From Eimeria necatrix (lineage: Eukaryota; Apicomplexa; Conoidasida; Eucoccidiorida; Eimeriidae), in assembly GCF_000499385.1 (NCBI RefSeq), contig NW_013654361.1, positions 1 to 26,907 on the forward strand: a stretch of DNA of 26,907 nt, written 5' to 3'. A program made the translations under genes and the position numbers. Shown one piece after another: positions 1 through 12,481 of the stretch (within the stretch, counting starts at the first letter, position 1; every line of letters starts with the position of its first letter). The notes below the pieces were generated by a model, which had not been told where the DNA came from, did no database searches, and worked only from the letters and a program-made list of their open reading frames with translations.

Positions 1-4
1 GTGG

Positions 5-358
5 TAAGAGGGCCCTGTCTCCCTCCAGTCTTGCGACCCCTCGTAGGTCGCTGGCTAGCTATCCTCTCTAGAGCACTAACCAGCCCCATTGTAGTGTCTG
101 TGCACTACAGCAAGGGCACCCTTCAATGAGGAGGGGGGAGGGAGCGCTGCGCACCGCGTGAGCTCACGACGTCAGCTTTAGAAGAGCACAGAGATTGAAA
201 AGGCAAAAATAATGTGTTTTGGGGTAGGTCTCTTCAGTCCGGCAAGGGGAGAAGTTGTAGTGCACAGGCACTACAATGGGGCTGGAGTGTCTTAGAGACG
301 ATAGCTAGCTAGCGACTTACAAGGGGTCGCAACACTGGAGGAGGACAGGACCCTCCTG
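5..358. repeat. Imperfect fold-back (inverted repeat) element
   Basis: The left arm (about 5-110) reads as a diverged reverse complement of the right arm (about 256-358), with roughly 145 bp between them. Both arms carry GTAGGTCGCTGGCTAGCT or its counterpart AGCTAGCTAGCGACTTAC. Near its inner end each arm has a small hairpin of its own, TGTAGTG facing CACTACA (left about 90-109, right about 256-275). No ORF of note lies inside. This is the form of a MITE or fold-back element, but no target-site duplication can be checked because the left end is at the window edge. Confidence 0.7.
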
Positions 359-360
359 AT

Positions 361-2540
361 AGGATAAAAGTATGAAAAACTGTCTATGAGTTAAAATGCA
401 TACTTGAAATGTGTGGAAATTGTGTGGAGACTGGGGCTGGCGATAGCGCCGGCGCCAGCGCAGGCCTCCTCCCCATAGGACCCAGGAGGCGAGCTCCCAG
501 AGTGGGGCGAATCGAAGAGACATATTTGAAACGCTTAAGAATTGTTGTATTATGATGGAATAAAGCTATTGTGTCCGAGAAATGGGGCTATGCTAGGCGC
601 GGTTTGTAGGCTTGCTCGAGGCGCAGGAAGCAGCGTAGTCGCAGCAGTATTCGCCGCGCACTACACTTGTACTCCTCAAAGCATCGAAATTGCACACAAG
701 GTGTACAGGGCGTTGTATCCTCGGCAGAAGAATCCTTCTGGAGTCAATAGTTTTAGGAGCGACTTAAAGAAGCCGGACTTTTTACAGGTCGAAGATTGTC
801 ATTATCTGAGCATCTCCCTTCTGGCTGCGGTTTTCGCCCATTAACCAACGCTACAGATGCGGGCAAGACTTTGTCTCCTCTGGATGTGTTCTCTCAATAA
901 CACATACATCGTTAGCATCGGAATTTTATGTTTAAACTGTGGCTCTTTGGGTCCTGCATGATAGACGGATTTCATGCAGGGTAAAGAATAACGGAAACAA
1001 TGGGGACGACGTTGGATCTAGAAGTTTATGCCAATCAATTTTCCACAGACTGTCTTTTATGTAAAACGTACACCAAAGAAAGAGGTAGGTAACCCACAAA
1101 AGTGCGCAATTTCCTGGGTGGGCGAGCGGCCAGCAAGAAGTGAACACAGGAGCAGGGTTGCATATTGGGCTTGGACGTCGTCTCAGCTTATTCGTGCGAC
1201 AATTTTAATTTCTTAAGGCCACTTTTGAAGGGAAGTCATTTGATTATTCCGTAGGGATCAAGGGGCAGCTTCTGGATCATTTCAGCTTGGCAATCAAAGC
1301 GAGAAAAATTACACCCCGTCTGCTTAAAATTTTCCCGTGGCAACGACTTCACCAAGAACGACAATCAAGGCAGCGGAGCCCACTGTAGCCAATGCTGTGT
1401 AGCACACTGTCGGAAACAGCAGCAGGAGATTTGGGAACATTGGGCTGGGCCGCAAAAATTGAAAAACCCAAATATGTTGCCTTGGGTGTAGTGTACAGCG
1501 TTCCCTGCTGCTACTACGTTTTTTTCTGGAGCGCGAATAGGGCGCCCTTCTGACAAATCCTCTACATTCGACACATACCTCACAATCAATACCAAATAAT
1601 CAATAACCCTCATCCTTCGAGTCTGCCAATCGGACCTTAAAAATCAAGAATCATAGTTCTGACTCCGTTGATCCGGTTGGGGCCGGTCATCGCCAGCCCC
1701 AGTTTTAGGCTATTCAAAGGCACTCCTAGTTTACACATGTAGTCTTGCTGGTAAATTGCCTTACTGCGTTGCTAGTAAGAAGTTTCTGCACTCGTTTTGC
1801 ATGCTAACACATTATAGGTCACCAGCTAGCTCTGCTCTGAAAATTACCAGCAAGCGCCACCGGAGTGCCTGCGCAATATACTGGGTAGATATTTGCCGCC
1901 TCTGGCAGCTTTTACATGAATTGCAGTTGGCCTGACTGGCCAATTGCAATCTCCATGACTCCGGGGGTAGCGGCGGCGTGGCTCATAGTCTTACCGTCGG
2001 GCCATAGGGTTCCTCATATTCAAGGAGTTTTCTATTTTAAAAAGTGCGCTTACTTTCGAATGAAACTTTGTGCTTCACCGTTAGTCTCTTACCTCCAACA
2101 TTCCTCTTACATACTACTGTACGGACCTAAGAAGCTCTGGTGCCAGCTGCATTGAAGTTAACAGCCTGTAACTGGAAAATGTTCAAAGCTGGTGAGGGCA
2201 TTTGCTGAGTGGGCGAGCTGGAGCTCAGCCTCTTGCTGCCGGGGATAGCAGCAAAAAGTACAAACACAAAGTCTCTCAAATGGTCTTAAAATATATTTTC
2301 CTTGATTTCAAATAAAGCAGAGGATTTAGCGGCGAAGTGTTTGCCCGTGTGGGCAGCGGCGTCTCCAGGGAGGAAGTTGCTTTTTAAGTGTTTAAGGCGC
2401 AAAAACTTGGCAAAAAAGTGGCTCAAGTGTCAAAAATATCGACAGATTAATTGCAATTACACTAAAATTCTTAGAACTAGCAGAGCTGCTTCTATAAATG
2501 ACATTTTCGCTCAAACTGCGGCACCTCGCGGCCCCTGAAG
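361..2540. other. Gene-poor stretch, no supported gene
   Basis: Mixed-composition DNA with few triplet runs, unlike the rest of the window. Only short ORFs occur. The best ATG ORF, 590-844 (+, 84 codons), shows no motif I recognise and no credible splice partners. There is a small hairpin, CCTGCATGA facing TCATGCAGG, at about 953-981. An exact 15-bp inverted pair, ACTGGGGCTGGCGAT, lies at 430-444 and in reverse complement at 1689-1703. I cannot assign a gene. Confidence 0.5.
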
Positions 2541-3026
2541 CCCAGGCTTAGCCCAGGCTTTAAGCTGCTGCGGCACTCAGGGGGCCCCCTGGGGGTTTTC
2601 CCCAACTTCAGCTGCTGCCACTCTAGAGCTTAGCAGCAACTAGGGCCTTGGAGGCCTCTGAGGCCTTTTGCTGCAGTGCTGCGCTGCAGCAAAAGGCCGC
2701 AAAGGCCTGCGGGCTCGCAGGCCGTTTGCTGCAGCGCGGCGCTGCAGCATGTGCTGCATAAGTGGTGTGCGGCACATACACCAGTTTCTCGGGCCATTTA
2801 AAGCCCAGGGGAGCTGCTGCTGCTGCTGCAGCTGCTGTTGGAGCAGCGGGGAGAACTGCGTGCTGCTGCACTTGGTGTGTTAAGAGTTTCTCTGGAGTTC
2901 TTTTTGCTTCAGTTGTAAAGCACAAGAAGCCTGAGTTGATGGGCCTGCTGTTTCGTCGCAGGCTTCATTGCACTAATGCGGGTTTCGGTGTGCGAGTGCT
3001 CCCCGAGGTCTGCGGGGGCTGCAGCG

Positions 3027-3059
<33 letters not shown>

Positions 3060-3250
3060 CATATGCAGAAGCACTGCTGAAAGCTCTTATAGACACACAG
3101 CTGATGCCGTTAAATTAGCCGCAAGAAGCTGCAGCTGCGCCCCACAACAGCAGCAACAGCAGCAGCAGCAGCACCTGCACCACGGCGCCAGTTGCTGCTG
3201 TGCAAGCTCAGAAAAGGAAGGCACCGCCGAGCACCATCCCGGGAGCTCTG
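2541..3250. repeat. CAG/CTG-rich intergenic DNA
   Basis: Irregular CTG and CAG runs (for example 2816-2850, 3028-3058 and 3146-3172) between unique DNA. ORFs exist in several frames on both strands, as expected from triplet repeats, and none has a convincing domain or start context. This is probably intergenic DNA upstream of the gene at 3493. Confidence 0.5.
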
Positions 3251-3492
3251 TGCTGCCATTTAATCCTCATTTCGAACGGAAATTTGATTATTTAAATAAG
3301 TTTGAAAATTAGATAAATAAATTTGTGCATTCATTCGGCAGAGTCGGCGCAAATCGAACGAGAGAAGGTGGGGTGAATCACGAACCGCTCCCTCCAGCGC
3401 CTCCGTGCTTTCCTTTTTTCCTTTTCGTCGCTCTTTTCGTTTGAAGGTTCTTTTCAATTTAATTCAATTCAGTTTCTTCATCCCACTTCCTC
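3251..3492 (+). promoter_or_regulatory. AT-rich region upstream of the AMMECR1-domain gene
   Basis: Pyrimidine-rich and AT-rich DNA with no CAG runs lies directly before the ATG at 3493, a sharp change from the triplet-rich DNA on both sides. It is a likely promoter and 5' leader. I see no specific box that I would name. Confidence 0.35.
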
Positions 3493-6992
<3,500 letters not shown>

Positions 6993-6999
<7 letters not shown>

Positions 7000-7029
7000 G
7001 GTTTAGGGTTTAGGGTTTAGGGTTTAGGG
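6993..7029. repeat. TTTAGGG array at the 3' end of the AMMECR1-domain gene
   Basis: About five units. The TAG of the first heptamer (6997-6999) is in frame with exon 8 and gives the proposed stop codon. Confidence 0.75.
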
Positions 7030-7111
7030 TATGGGGTTTGGGCCTGCGCACGCCGCCGCCGCCGCCAGCCGCTGAAACAGAGCCTTCCAGCGCAAACGCA
7101 CGCAGCCTTTG

Positions 7112-7370
7112 AGGTGTACGTACACCTGGACGCAACTGAGGTGTACGTACACCTGGATGCAACTGGGGTGTACGTACACCTGGCTGGAGTTGAGGTGTAC
7201 GTACACCTGGCTGGAGTTGAGGTGTACGTACACCTGGCTGGAGTTGAGGCGTAGGTGCAGCTGGGTGGCGCTGCGGTGTACGTACACCTGGGGGAAGCTG
7301 AGGTGTACGTACAGCTGGCGGGCGCTGCGGTGTACGTACAGCTGGGCGGGCCTGGGGTGTACGTACACTG
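7112..7370. repeat. 27-bp tandem array of a GTGTACGTACAC palindrome
   Basis: Units begin at about 7112, 7139, 7166, 7193, 7220, 7247, 7274, 7301, 7328 and 7355, each exactly 27 bp apart. Each unit is a palindrome of up to 16 bp, AGGTGTACGTACACCT, plus a linker of about 11 bp. The unit at 7247 is degenerate, and those at 7301 and 7328 lose the right half-site (ACAGCT for ACACCT). Because 27 is a multiple of 3, several frames stay open on both strands, producing ORFs that I treat as artefacts. The array lies between the 3' ends of two convergent genes. Confidence 0.93.
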
Positions 7371-7379
7371 CGTGCTGCC

Positions 7380-8480
7380 AGCGTGTGCATGCGGCAGGAA
7401 AGGAGCCTTTGCGAGTTTAGATAATCTGCGCCTGTCCCTCGGGCCTGCAGATAATGAAGAGAAATAAAAAGCAAAAGAATGGACGCAGTGCATGCGCATG
7501 CATGCGCATGCAGGCGCATGCATGCGCATGCAGGTGTGTCTGCGCGAGTGTACGTACACCCGAATGCATGCGCATGCGCGCCCGGAGTGTCAGCAACGAA
7601 GGATTTGCATTTGCTGCTGCTGCGGTGTACGTGCATGCGGGGACTAAGATAAATAAAAATGAAATAAATGTTTATACTTTGTTTTGCTGCACTAATAGCG
7701 CATGCGGATCTGCAAAAAGGAACTTTAATGCAGCTATTTGGACTTTTGCATGCATGCACTGTTTGGAAGAAATGAAATGGGGAAAGTGGCCGACTCCGCA
7801 CTAGCTTGCTGCAGCGTGCATGCAGTGTACGTACACCCGAACTGAGCACCTGTTCTGCGGCATGCATGCAGTGTACATACACCCGAACTGAGCCTGTACA
7901 GCGAACTGTCTTCGCAAATTCAGAGTTTGTTCTTGTTTGAAATCCCCGGGTCTTCATTTTGTGCTTTTGAATGCATTTCAATCCAAATTCTGTCTTGACT
8001 TTGGTATTTTTCCTGCTGCCGTGCATGCGGAGAGTCTTGCTGCTGCTGCTGCTGCTGCTGCTGCAGCAGCGGCAAGAGTTTTCTTTGCTTCCCCTCTCTC
8101 CACCTGCTGCTGCGCATGCACTGCGGTGTACGTACACCCCGTGCGCACAGCGCATGCACGGCACTTGCCGCAACTTTTGAAGTTTTTGAAATATGCACTT
8201 TTGCACTTCTCCAAAAAGACATTATTTGTGACTTTTTGCGATTTTCGAGAAATCAAAAGTTTGTTTGCTTCCACTTTTTCCAAGTGCAAAAGCCCCACTT
8301 GCATGCGTTGCTGCAGATCTCTTTATTCTTCATTTTGTTCGTTTTATTTTCCATTTTCTTCATTTTTATTTTCTTCAAAAAGTGCTGCAGCAAAGTGCTT
8401 TAGTGCTGCTGGTGTACGTACACCTCGGCCCGCCCTTTCCAAACTTGCCCAACGCAGCTTCGCTTTGGCACTTTATATAA
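7380..8480. promoter_or_regulatory. GCATGC-rich intergenic DNA with dispersed GTGTACGTACAC copies
   Basis: 7486-7580 is dense in GCATGC and TGCATGCG, an alternating purine-pyrimidine run. More GCATGC sites follow at about 7628, 7700, 7750, 7820, 7862, 8023, 8114, 8152 and 8302. Single copies of the palindrome occur at about 7549, 7828, 7872 (one base changed), 8127 and 8412. TGCATGC is a known binding motif of ApiAP2 proteins in related parasites; function here is inferred. The minus-strand ORF through this region (to 8206) depends on the repeats and I do not call it. Confidence 0.6.
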
Positions 8481-8505
8481 TCTTTGCCATTTCAAACACT
8501 CAGAG

Positions 8506-8528
8506 TCTTTGCTGGTGTTGCTGCTGCT

Positions 8529-8563
<35 letters not shown>

Positions 8564-9215
8564 CGCTGCAGTTGGCTGCTGTTGTTGGCTGCTGTTCGCT
8601 GCTGTTGCTGCTGCTGTCGCTGCTCTTCGCTGCTGTTGCTGATGCTGTGGCTGCTGTTGCTGCTGGTGCGGCTGCTGTTGGTTGCTCTTGCTGCTGCTGC
8701 GGATGCTGTTGGCTGCTGCTGCTGCACCTGCTATTTGCTGCTGTTGCTAGTGCTGCAGCTGCTGCTGCTGCTGTTGCAGCGAGCCTCTTTTAGCTCCGGA
8801 GGGCTAGGGCGAAAGCTCTTCAAGCTGCTGGCAGCCACAGCTGCAGCAGCAGGTGTGGCCTACAACAGCAGCAGCAGCAGCAGCAGCAACGGCAGCAGCA
8901 GCAGCAGCAACGGCAGCAGCAGCAAGGCTCTAGTTGCAGCTAACTCGACCCAAAACCCAATTCAAATCCCGCCATAAGTTCAAAAAAAAGTGCTGTTGCA
9001 GCAGCAACGTTAGAGCTGCAGCAGCAGCAGCGGTGGTTGCTGCAGCGTTTGCTGCAGTAGCAGCGGGTGCTGCTGCTGCCACTTCCGGACTCGGAGCAGC
9101 AGCAGCAGCTGCTGCTGCTACTCTGTCACATTTGAAGCAAACAGACATATGTCTCAGCAGCAGCAGCAGCAGCGCTGCAGCTTCTGCTGCTGCTGCTGCT
9201 GCTGTCGGTGTTGGT
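8506..9215. repeat. CTG/CAG triplet zone
   Basis: (CTG)n with TTG and TCG interruptions at 8512-8785, then CAG-rich DNA at 8866-8930 and mixed runs at 9018-9215. Frames are open almost everywhere on both strands. One short unique island at 8795-8860 reads like protein on the + strand and is listed separately. Confidence 0.75.
8795..8977 (+). CDS. Candidate exon of unknown gene (weak)
   Basis: The frame gives a basic and hydrophobic stretch, GGLGRKLFKLLAATAAAA, followed by Ser/Gly repeats and a unique tail that ends at TAA 8975-8977. A possible acceptor, CCTCTTTTAG, ends at 8793. No upstream coding exon was found, and CTG repeats keep frames open by chance here. It may be the 3' end of a small gene or a coincidence. 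Confidence 0.2.
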   Translation, partial: SGGLGRKLFKLLAATAAAAGVAYNSSSSSSSNGSSSSSNGSSSKALVAANSTQNPIQIPP

Positions 9216-9275
9216 TTACGAGTTGGGCGCAGCGTGTACTGCTGCGGCTGCTTCTGGGTTTGCTGCTGCAGCTGC

Positions 9276-9316
<41 letters not shown>

Positions 9317-10118
9317 CTTTCGCTTCAGCTATTGCTCTGTCAAATATTAATTTTATTTCTCTGCATTTGCAGTGACGCAAAAGAGCTTCTTGCATGCGCT
9401 GCTCCACCGTTTGCGCAAGCACCAAGAAAGCCTCCTGCAGCAAAAAAAGGGTTTAGGGTTTAGGGTTTAGGGTTTAGGGTTTAGGGTTTGGAGCTGCTGC
9501 GCCGCGGCTGCCGCCCCTGGGCCGTGCTTCGGGCGGCCAGGGCTCACGGCGTGCTCGCACTGCACCGGAACCCTAGACGTTAGGGTTTAGGGTTTAGGGT
9601 TTAGGGTTTAGGGTTTAGGGTTTAGGGTTTACTTGGAGCTGCACTGTCTTATTCCATTCCTTCTCATATAGTCGAGCTATGCGCGCTCTTGCATTTGTTA
9701 AACTTGTGCGCAAGTTTTCTTCAGACTGCAGGCACAAACCCTAAACCCTAAACCCTAAACCCTAAACCCTAAACCCTAAACCCTAAACCCTAGCCCTAAC
9801 CCTGGGTGTGAGGGCCCCAAAAGGCGCTGAGAGCTGCAGCAAACGGCGCCGTTTGTCCAAACCCTCCAAACCCTAAACCCTAAACCCTAAACCCTACAAA
9901 CCCTGACCCTTCTGGGCCAACCCCAAGCGCCAAACCCTAAACCCTCAAAACCCCAAGACCTAAACCCTCCAAACCCCAAACCCTAAACCCTTAAAACCCT
10001 AAACCCTACTTGTGGCCGCTCATTGAGCTCCGCCTGCTGCTCCTCCGTGTCTTCCCCGCTGGCGAGGCGCTGCAGCAGCTGCTGCACTTCCAAAACCCTC
10101 GCATTCTGTCGCTTCCTG

Positions 10119-10152
<34 letters not shown>

Positions 10153-10161
10153 AGCAGCAAT

Positions 10162-10193
<32 letters not shown>

Positions 10194-10508
10194 GATTAAG
10201 ACCAGCACGGCCACGGCGCGCCACGGACAGCTCCCAGGGCCCAGGGCTCGGCTGCTGCTGCCCCAGCACGAGGGTTTAGGGTTTAGGGTTTAGGGTTTAG
10301 GGTTTAGGGTTTACCTGCTGTCTTGGGCGTCTCTGATGGTGAGAGTGCAGTCATTGGCAAGTGTGAGGGTTCGGTGCAGCTGCTGCTTAAAAGCTGTGTC
10401 TTCTGGTGCTGCTGGAATTGCTGCTGCTGCTGCTGCTGCTGTTGCAGCATCTGCAGCAGAAGGATAGTGCAGCCGGTACCCATCCAGTGTCTGGGGGCCC
10501 TTCACCTG

Positions 10509-10542
<34 letters not shown>

Positions 10543-10779
10543 AGCAGCAGCAGCAGCCACGCATGAGCATGAGCAGCAGCAGCGACTGCTGCAGCAGCAT
10601 AAACTGCTACGGACGCTATGCGAGATGCTGCTGCGCCGCACCTTTTCAAACCCTAAACCCTAAACCCTAAACCCTAAACCCTAAACCCTTTGCGCTGGCA
10701 GCGTCTTAGAGAGCAGCATTTTGGGGACGGAACTCTCACCGATCTGCCCTCGGGTGCATCTGCGGCTTTGTGGCTGAGG

Positions 10780-10821
<42 letters not shown>

Positions 10822-10972
10822 AGCATGAGCTGCTTGGGGACCTGCGGCAGCTGCACATCCTGTCCAGCCAAAACCCTCATAAGAGCTTCGCAGATTTCGG
10901 GGCCCCCAAAAGTGTCTCTTTGTTTGAGGATTTCGAGAACTCTTTTGAATTCATCCAGTCCATTTGCTGCTG

Positions 10973-11015
<43 letters not shown>

Positions 11016-11160
11016 GCAGAGGCTCCGCAGCGGGTCCAGGCACAGCTGCAGCAAAAACGGGGCCCCACAGCTGCAGCAGCGCTGCAGCACATCGTTGACC
11101 ACGTACAGCAGCAGCACGAGCTGCCCCGAGCCTGCTGCTGCTGCTGCTGCTGCTCCGCCC

Positions 11161-11194
<34 letters not shown>

Positions 11195-11411
11195 GGATCT
11201 GCGCCTTCAGAGCAGCAAGACAGTGGTAAACTGCTGGCGAATGTGCTGCATGCACGAGAGCAGCAGAAAGCCCCTGAATGGATGCGCTGCTGCTGTCTAT
11301 ACACCCCAAACCCCCCTCGAAGGCCCGCAGCGCAGCAAAACCCTCAGCAGATAAAGCAGCAGCAGGAGCGAAGGGGGGGGCCCCCGGGGGGAGCCTGTGG
11401 GCGTCCCACAT
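9216..11411 (-). CDS. RPRD1: RPRD1/Rtt103-like protein, CID domain plus coiled coil (5-6 exons)
   Basis: Proposed exons, reading right to left: 11411-10740, 10505-10315, 10115-10010, 9725-9633, possibly a 12-nt exon 9559-9548, and 9434-9216. All junctions keep phase, giving about 430 residues. Exon 1 holds a CTD-interacting domain: SSASIQGLSAALVHAAHSPA, LVLLLYVVNDVLQRC and FKRVLEILKQRDTFGGPEIC, split by poly-Ala inserts. Exon 3 has RVLEVQQLLQRLASGEDTEE, which resembles the helical segment after the CID in RPRD1. Exons 4-6 give a helical coiled coil (ARIARLYEKEWNKTVQLQ, then EAFLVLAQTVEQRMQEAL). In the family the CID binds the phosphorylated C-terminal repeat of RNA polymerase II and helps termination. 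Introns carry heptamer arrays; donors at 10314 and 9632 are GTAAACCC, inside the array. The C-terminal end after about 9370 is poly-Ala and uncertain. Confidence 0.72.
9447..10009. repeat. Telomere-type arrays in introns of the RPRD1-like gene
   Basis: Arrays at about 9447-9489 and 9580-9631 (TTTAGGG on the + strand), then 9736-9800 and 9860-10009 (CCCTAAA, increasingly degenerate). The orientation flips between 9631 and 9736, on either side of the exon at 9725-9633, so the pre-mRNA carries opposed arrays around that exon. Confidence 0.8.
10270..10314. repeat. TTTAGGG array abutting a splice donor
   Basis: About six units. On the minus strand the array begins directly at the donor GTAAACCC of the exon at 10505-10315. 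Confidence 0.8.
10649..10690. repeat. CCCTAAA array in intron 1 of the RPRD1-like gene
   Basis: About six units between the exon ending at 10740 (donor GTGAGA) and the exon starting at 10505, whose acceptor is a CTG run ending in CAG. Confidence 0.8.
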
Positions 11412-11414
11412 TTC

Positions 11415-11607
11415 GAGGGTTTAGGGTTTAGGGTTTAGGGTTTAGGGTTTGGGTTTAGGGCCGGCCGCGCAAGACCTCTGCGCCGCATTGAGACGAACTC
11501 CGAGGACCCAACGGCCACGCCAGGCCATGTCCTCTCTGCGCAAACATGTAGGGCTGCGGACGAGGGTTTAGGGTTTAGGGTTTAGGGTTTAGGGTTTAGG
11601 GTTTAGG
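11415..11607. repeat. Two TTTAGGG arrays upstream of the RPRD1-like gene
   Basis: Arrays at about 11415-11460 and 11562-11607 flank a unique island of about 100 bp that may be an exon. Confidence 0.75.
11476..11553 (-). CDS. Candidate exon, gene not recognised
   Basis: A unique island between two heptamer arrays. On the minus strand, after an acceptor GTCCGCAG, one frame reads PTCLRREDMAWRGRWVLG and onward to a GT at 11475. Other frames on both strands are also open, so strand and frame are not settled. It could be a 5' exon of the RPRD1-like gene or belong to another gene. Confidence 0.3.
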
Positions 11608-11662
11608 GACCGCGGCGGCGCCCTGCAGGGCGACCTGCAAAAACCCCTCAACTTCTTTGCTG
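11608..11662 (-). CDS. Candidate exon after a strong acceptor, gene not recognised
   Basis: On the minus strand a long pyrimidine tract (11690-11663) ends TTGTCTTCTCAG, the best-looking acceptor in this part. The DNA after it reads SKEVEGFLQVALQGAAA in one frame before a heptamer array. The overlapping + strand frame is also open for about 75 codons (11631-11850). I cannot join either reading to a recognised protein. Confidence 0.3.
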
Positions 11663-11914
11663 CTGAGAAGACAAAACAAAATAAAAGCTGCTGCGCTAAA
11701 GCTCGCGGGCTGAAGCAGCAAAAAGCCCCAAAAGTGCATGCAGCGGATGTGTCAGTGCCGGTGGCCCGCAGCAGCAGCAGCAGCAGCCGCTGCTGCTGCT
11801 GCGGTGTCTGTACGCCTCAACCAAGACTCTATTGCTTTCTTCAATCTTAAGGGCTAGTGCGTTCGCTCATCCTCTTTGCAGCAGCAGCAGCGAGTCCACC
11901 GCCGAGTCAGACAC

Positions 11915-11948
<34 letters not shown>

Positions 11949-12302
11949 GCGCTGCAACAGTAGCAGCAGCAGCAGCAGCAGCACTGCGAACTCACCCCTG
12001 CAAACGGCGCTATTTCTGCGCAGCGACTGTCCTGCTGTCTATCTGTGTGCCTTTTTTGCCTAGAGGCCCTGCTGCCAGCAGTAGCTGCAGCAGCAGCGGC
12101 GGCAGCAGCAGCAGCAGCGGCAGCACAGCAGCAGCAGCAAACTCACCGCAGCAGCAGCAGATGGCCCGAAAATCTCGTCTCCAGCGGGACCAGGGCTTTG
12201 TATGTGCGTGCACAGGCACTGCACCGCAAACCCTAAACCCTAAACCCTAAACCCTAAACCCTAGGCCTTCGGAGAGCTCAGGGCAACCGGGTCTGCTGCT
12301 CA
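11663..12302. other. Mosaic of CAG runs and unique pieces, no firm gene
   Basis: Contains CAG runs (11768-11788, 11918-11946, 11957-11982, 12088-12170), a diverged palindrome copy GGTGTCTGTACGCCTC at about 11801, and a CCCTAAA array at about 12229-12264. On the minus strand two islands end at GTGAGT donors: 12218-12147 (contains PAGDEIFGPS) and about 12038-12000 (QDSRCAEIAPFAG). These may be exons of a minus-strand gene that I could not complete. Confidence 0.4.
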
Positions 12303-12450
12303 ATGCCGCCCGTGCTGCAGCTGCAGCAGCAAGAGCTGCTGCACCTCCACAGAGTCCCGTGTATGCCGCAGCAGCAGCAGCAGCAGCAGCAGCAGCACCA
12401 AGCAGAAGGGAGCCCTCCTGGCACGCCAGTGGGGCAGCAGCAGCAGCAGA

Positions 12451-12481
<31 letters not shown>

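Noticed and set aside
542..844. 100-codon ORF in the gene-poor region
   Set aside because: It begins at TTG; the first ATG gives 84 codons with no recognisable motif or splice context, so it is not supported.
7112..7370. CRISPR-like array
   Set aside because: The repeats are eukaryotic, palindromic and only 16 bp with linkers of about 11 bp; there are no unique spacers and no cas genes.
7010..8206. 398-codon minus-strand ORF with VRTPQ repeats
   Set aside because: Its open frame comes from the 27-bp array (a multiple of 3) and CTG runs; it has no domain.
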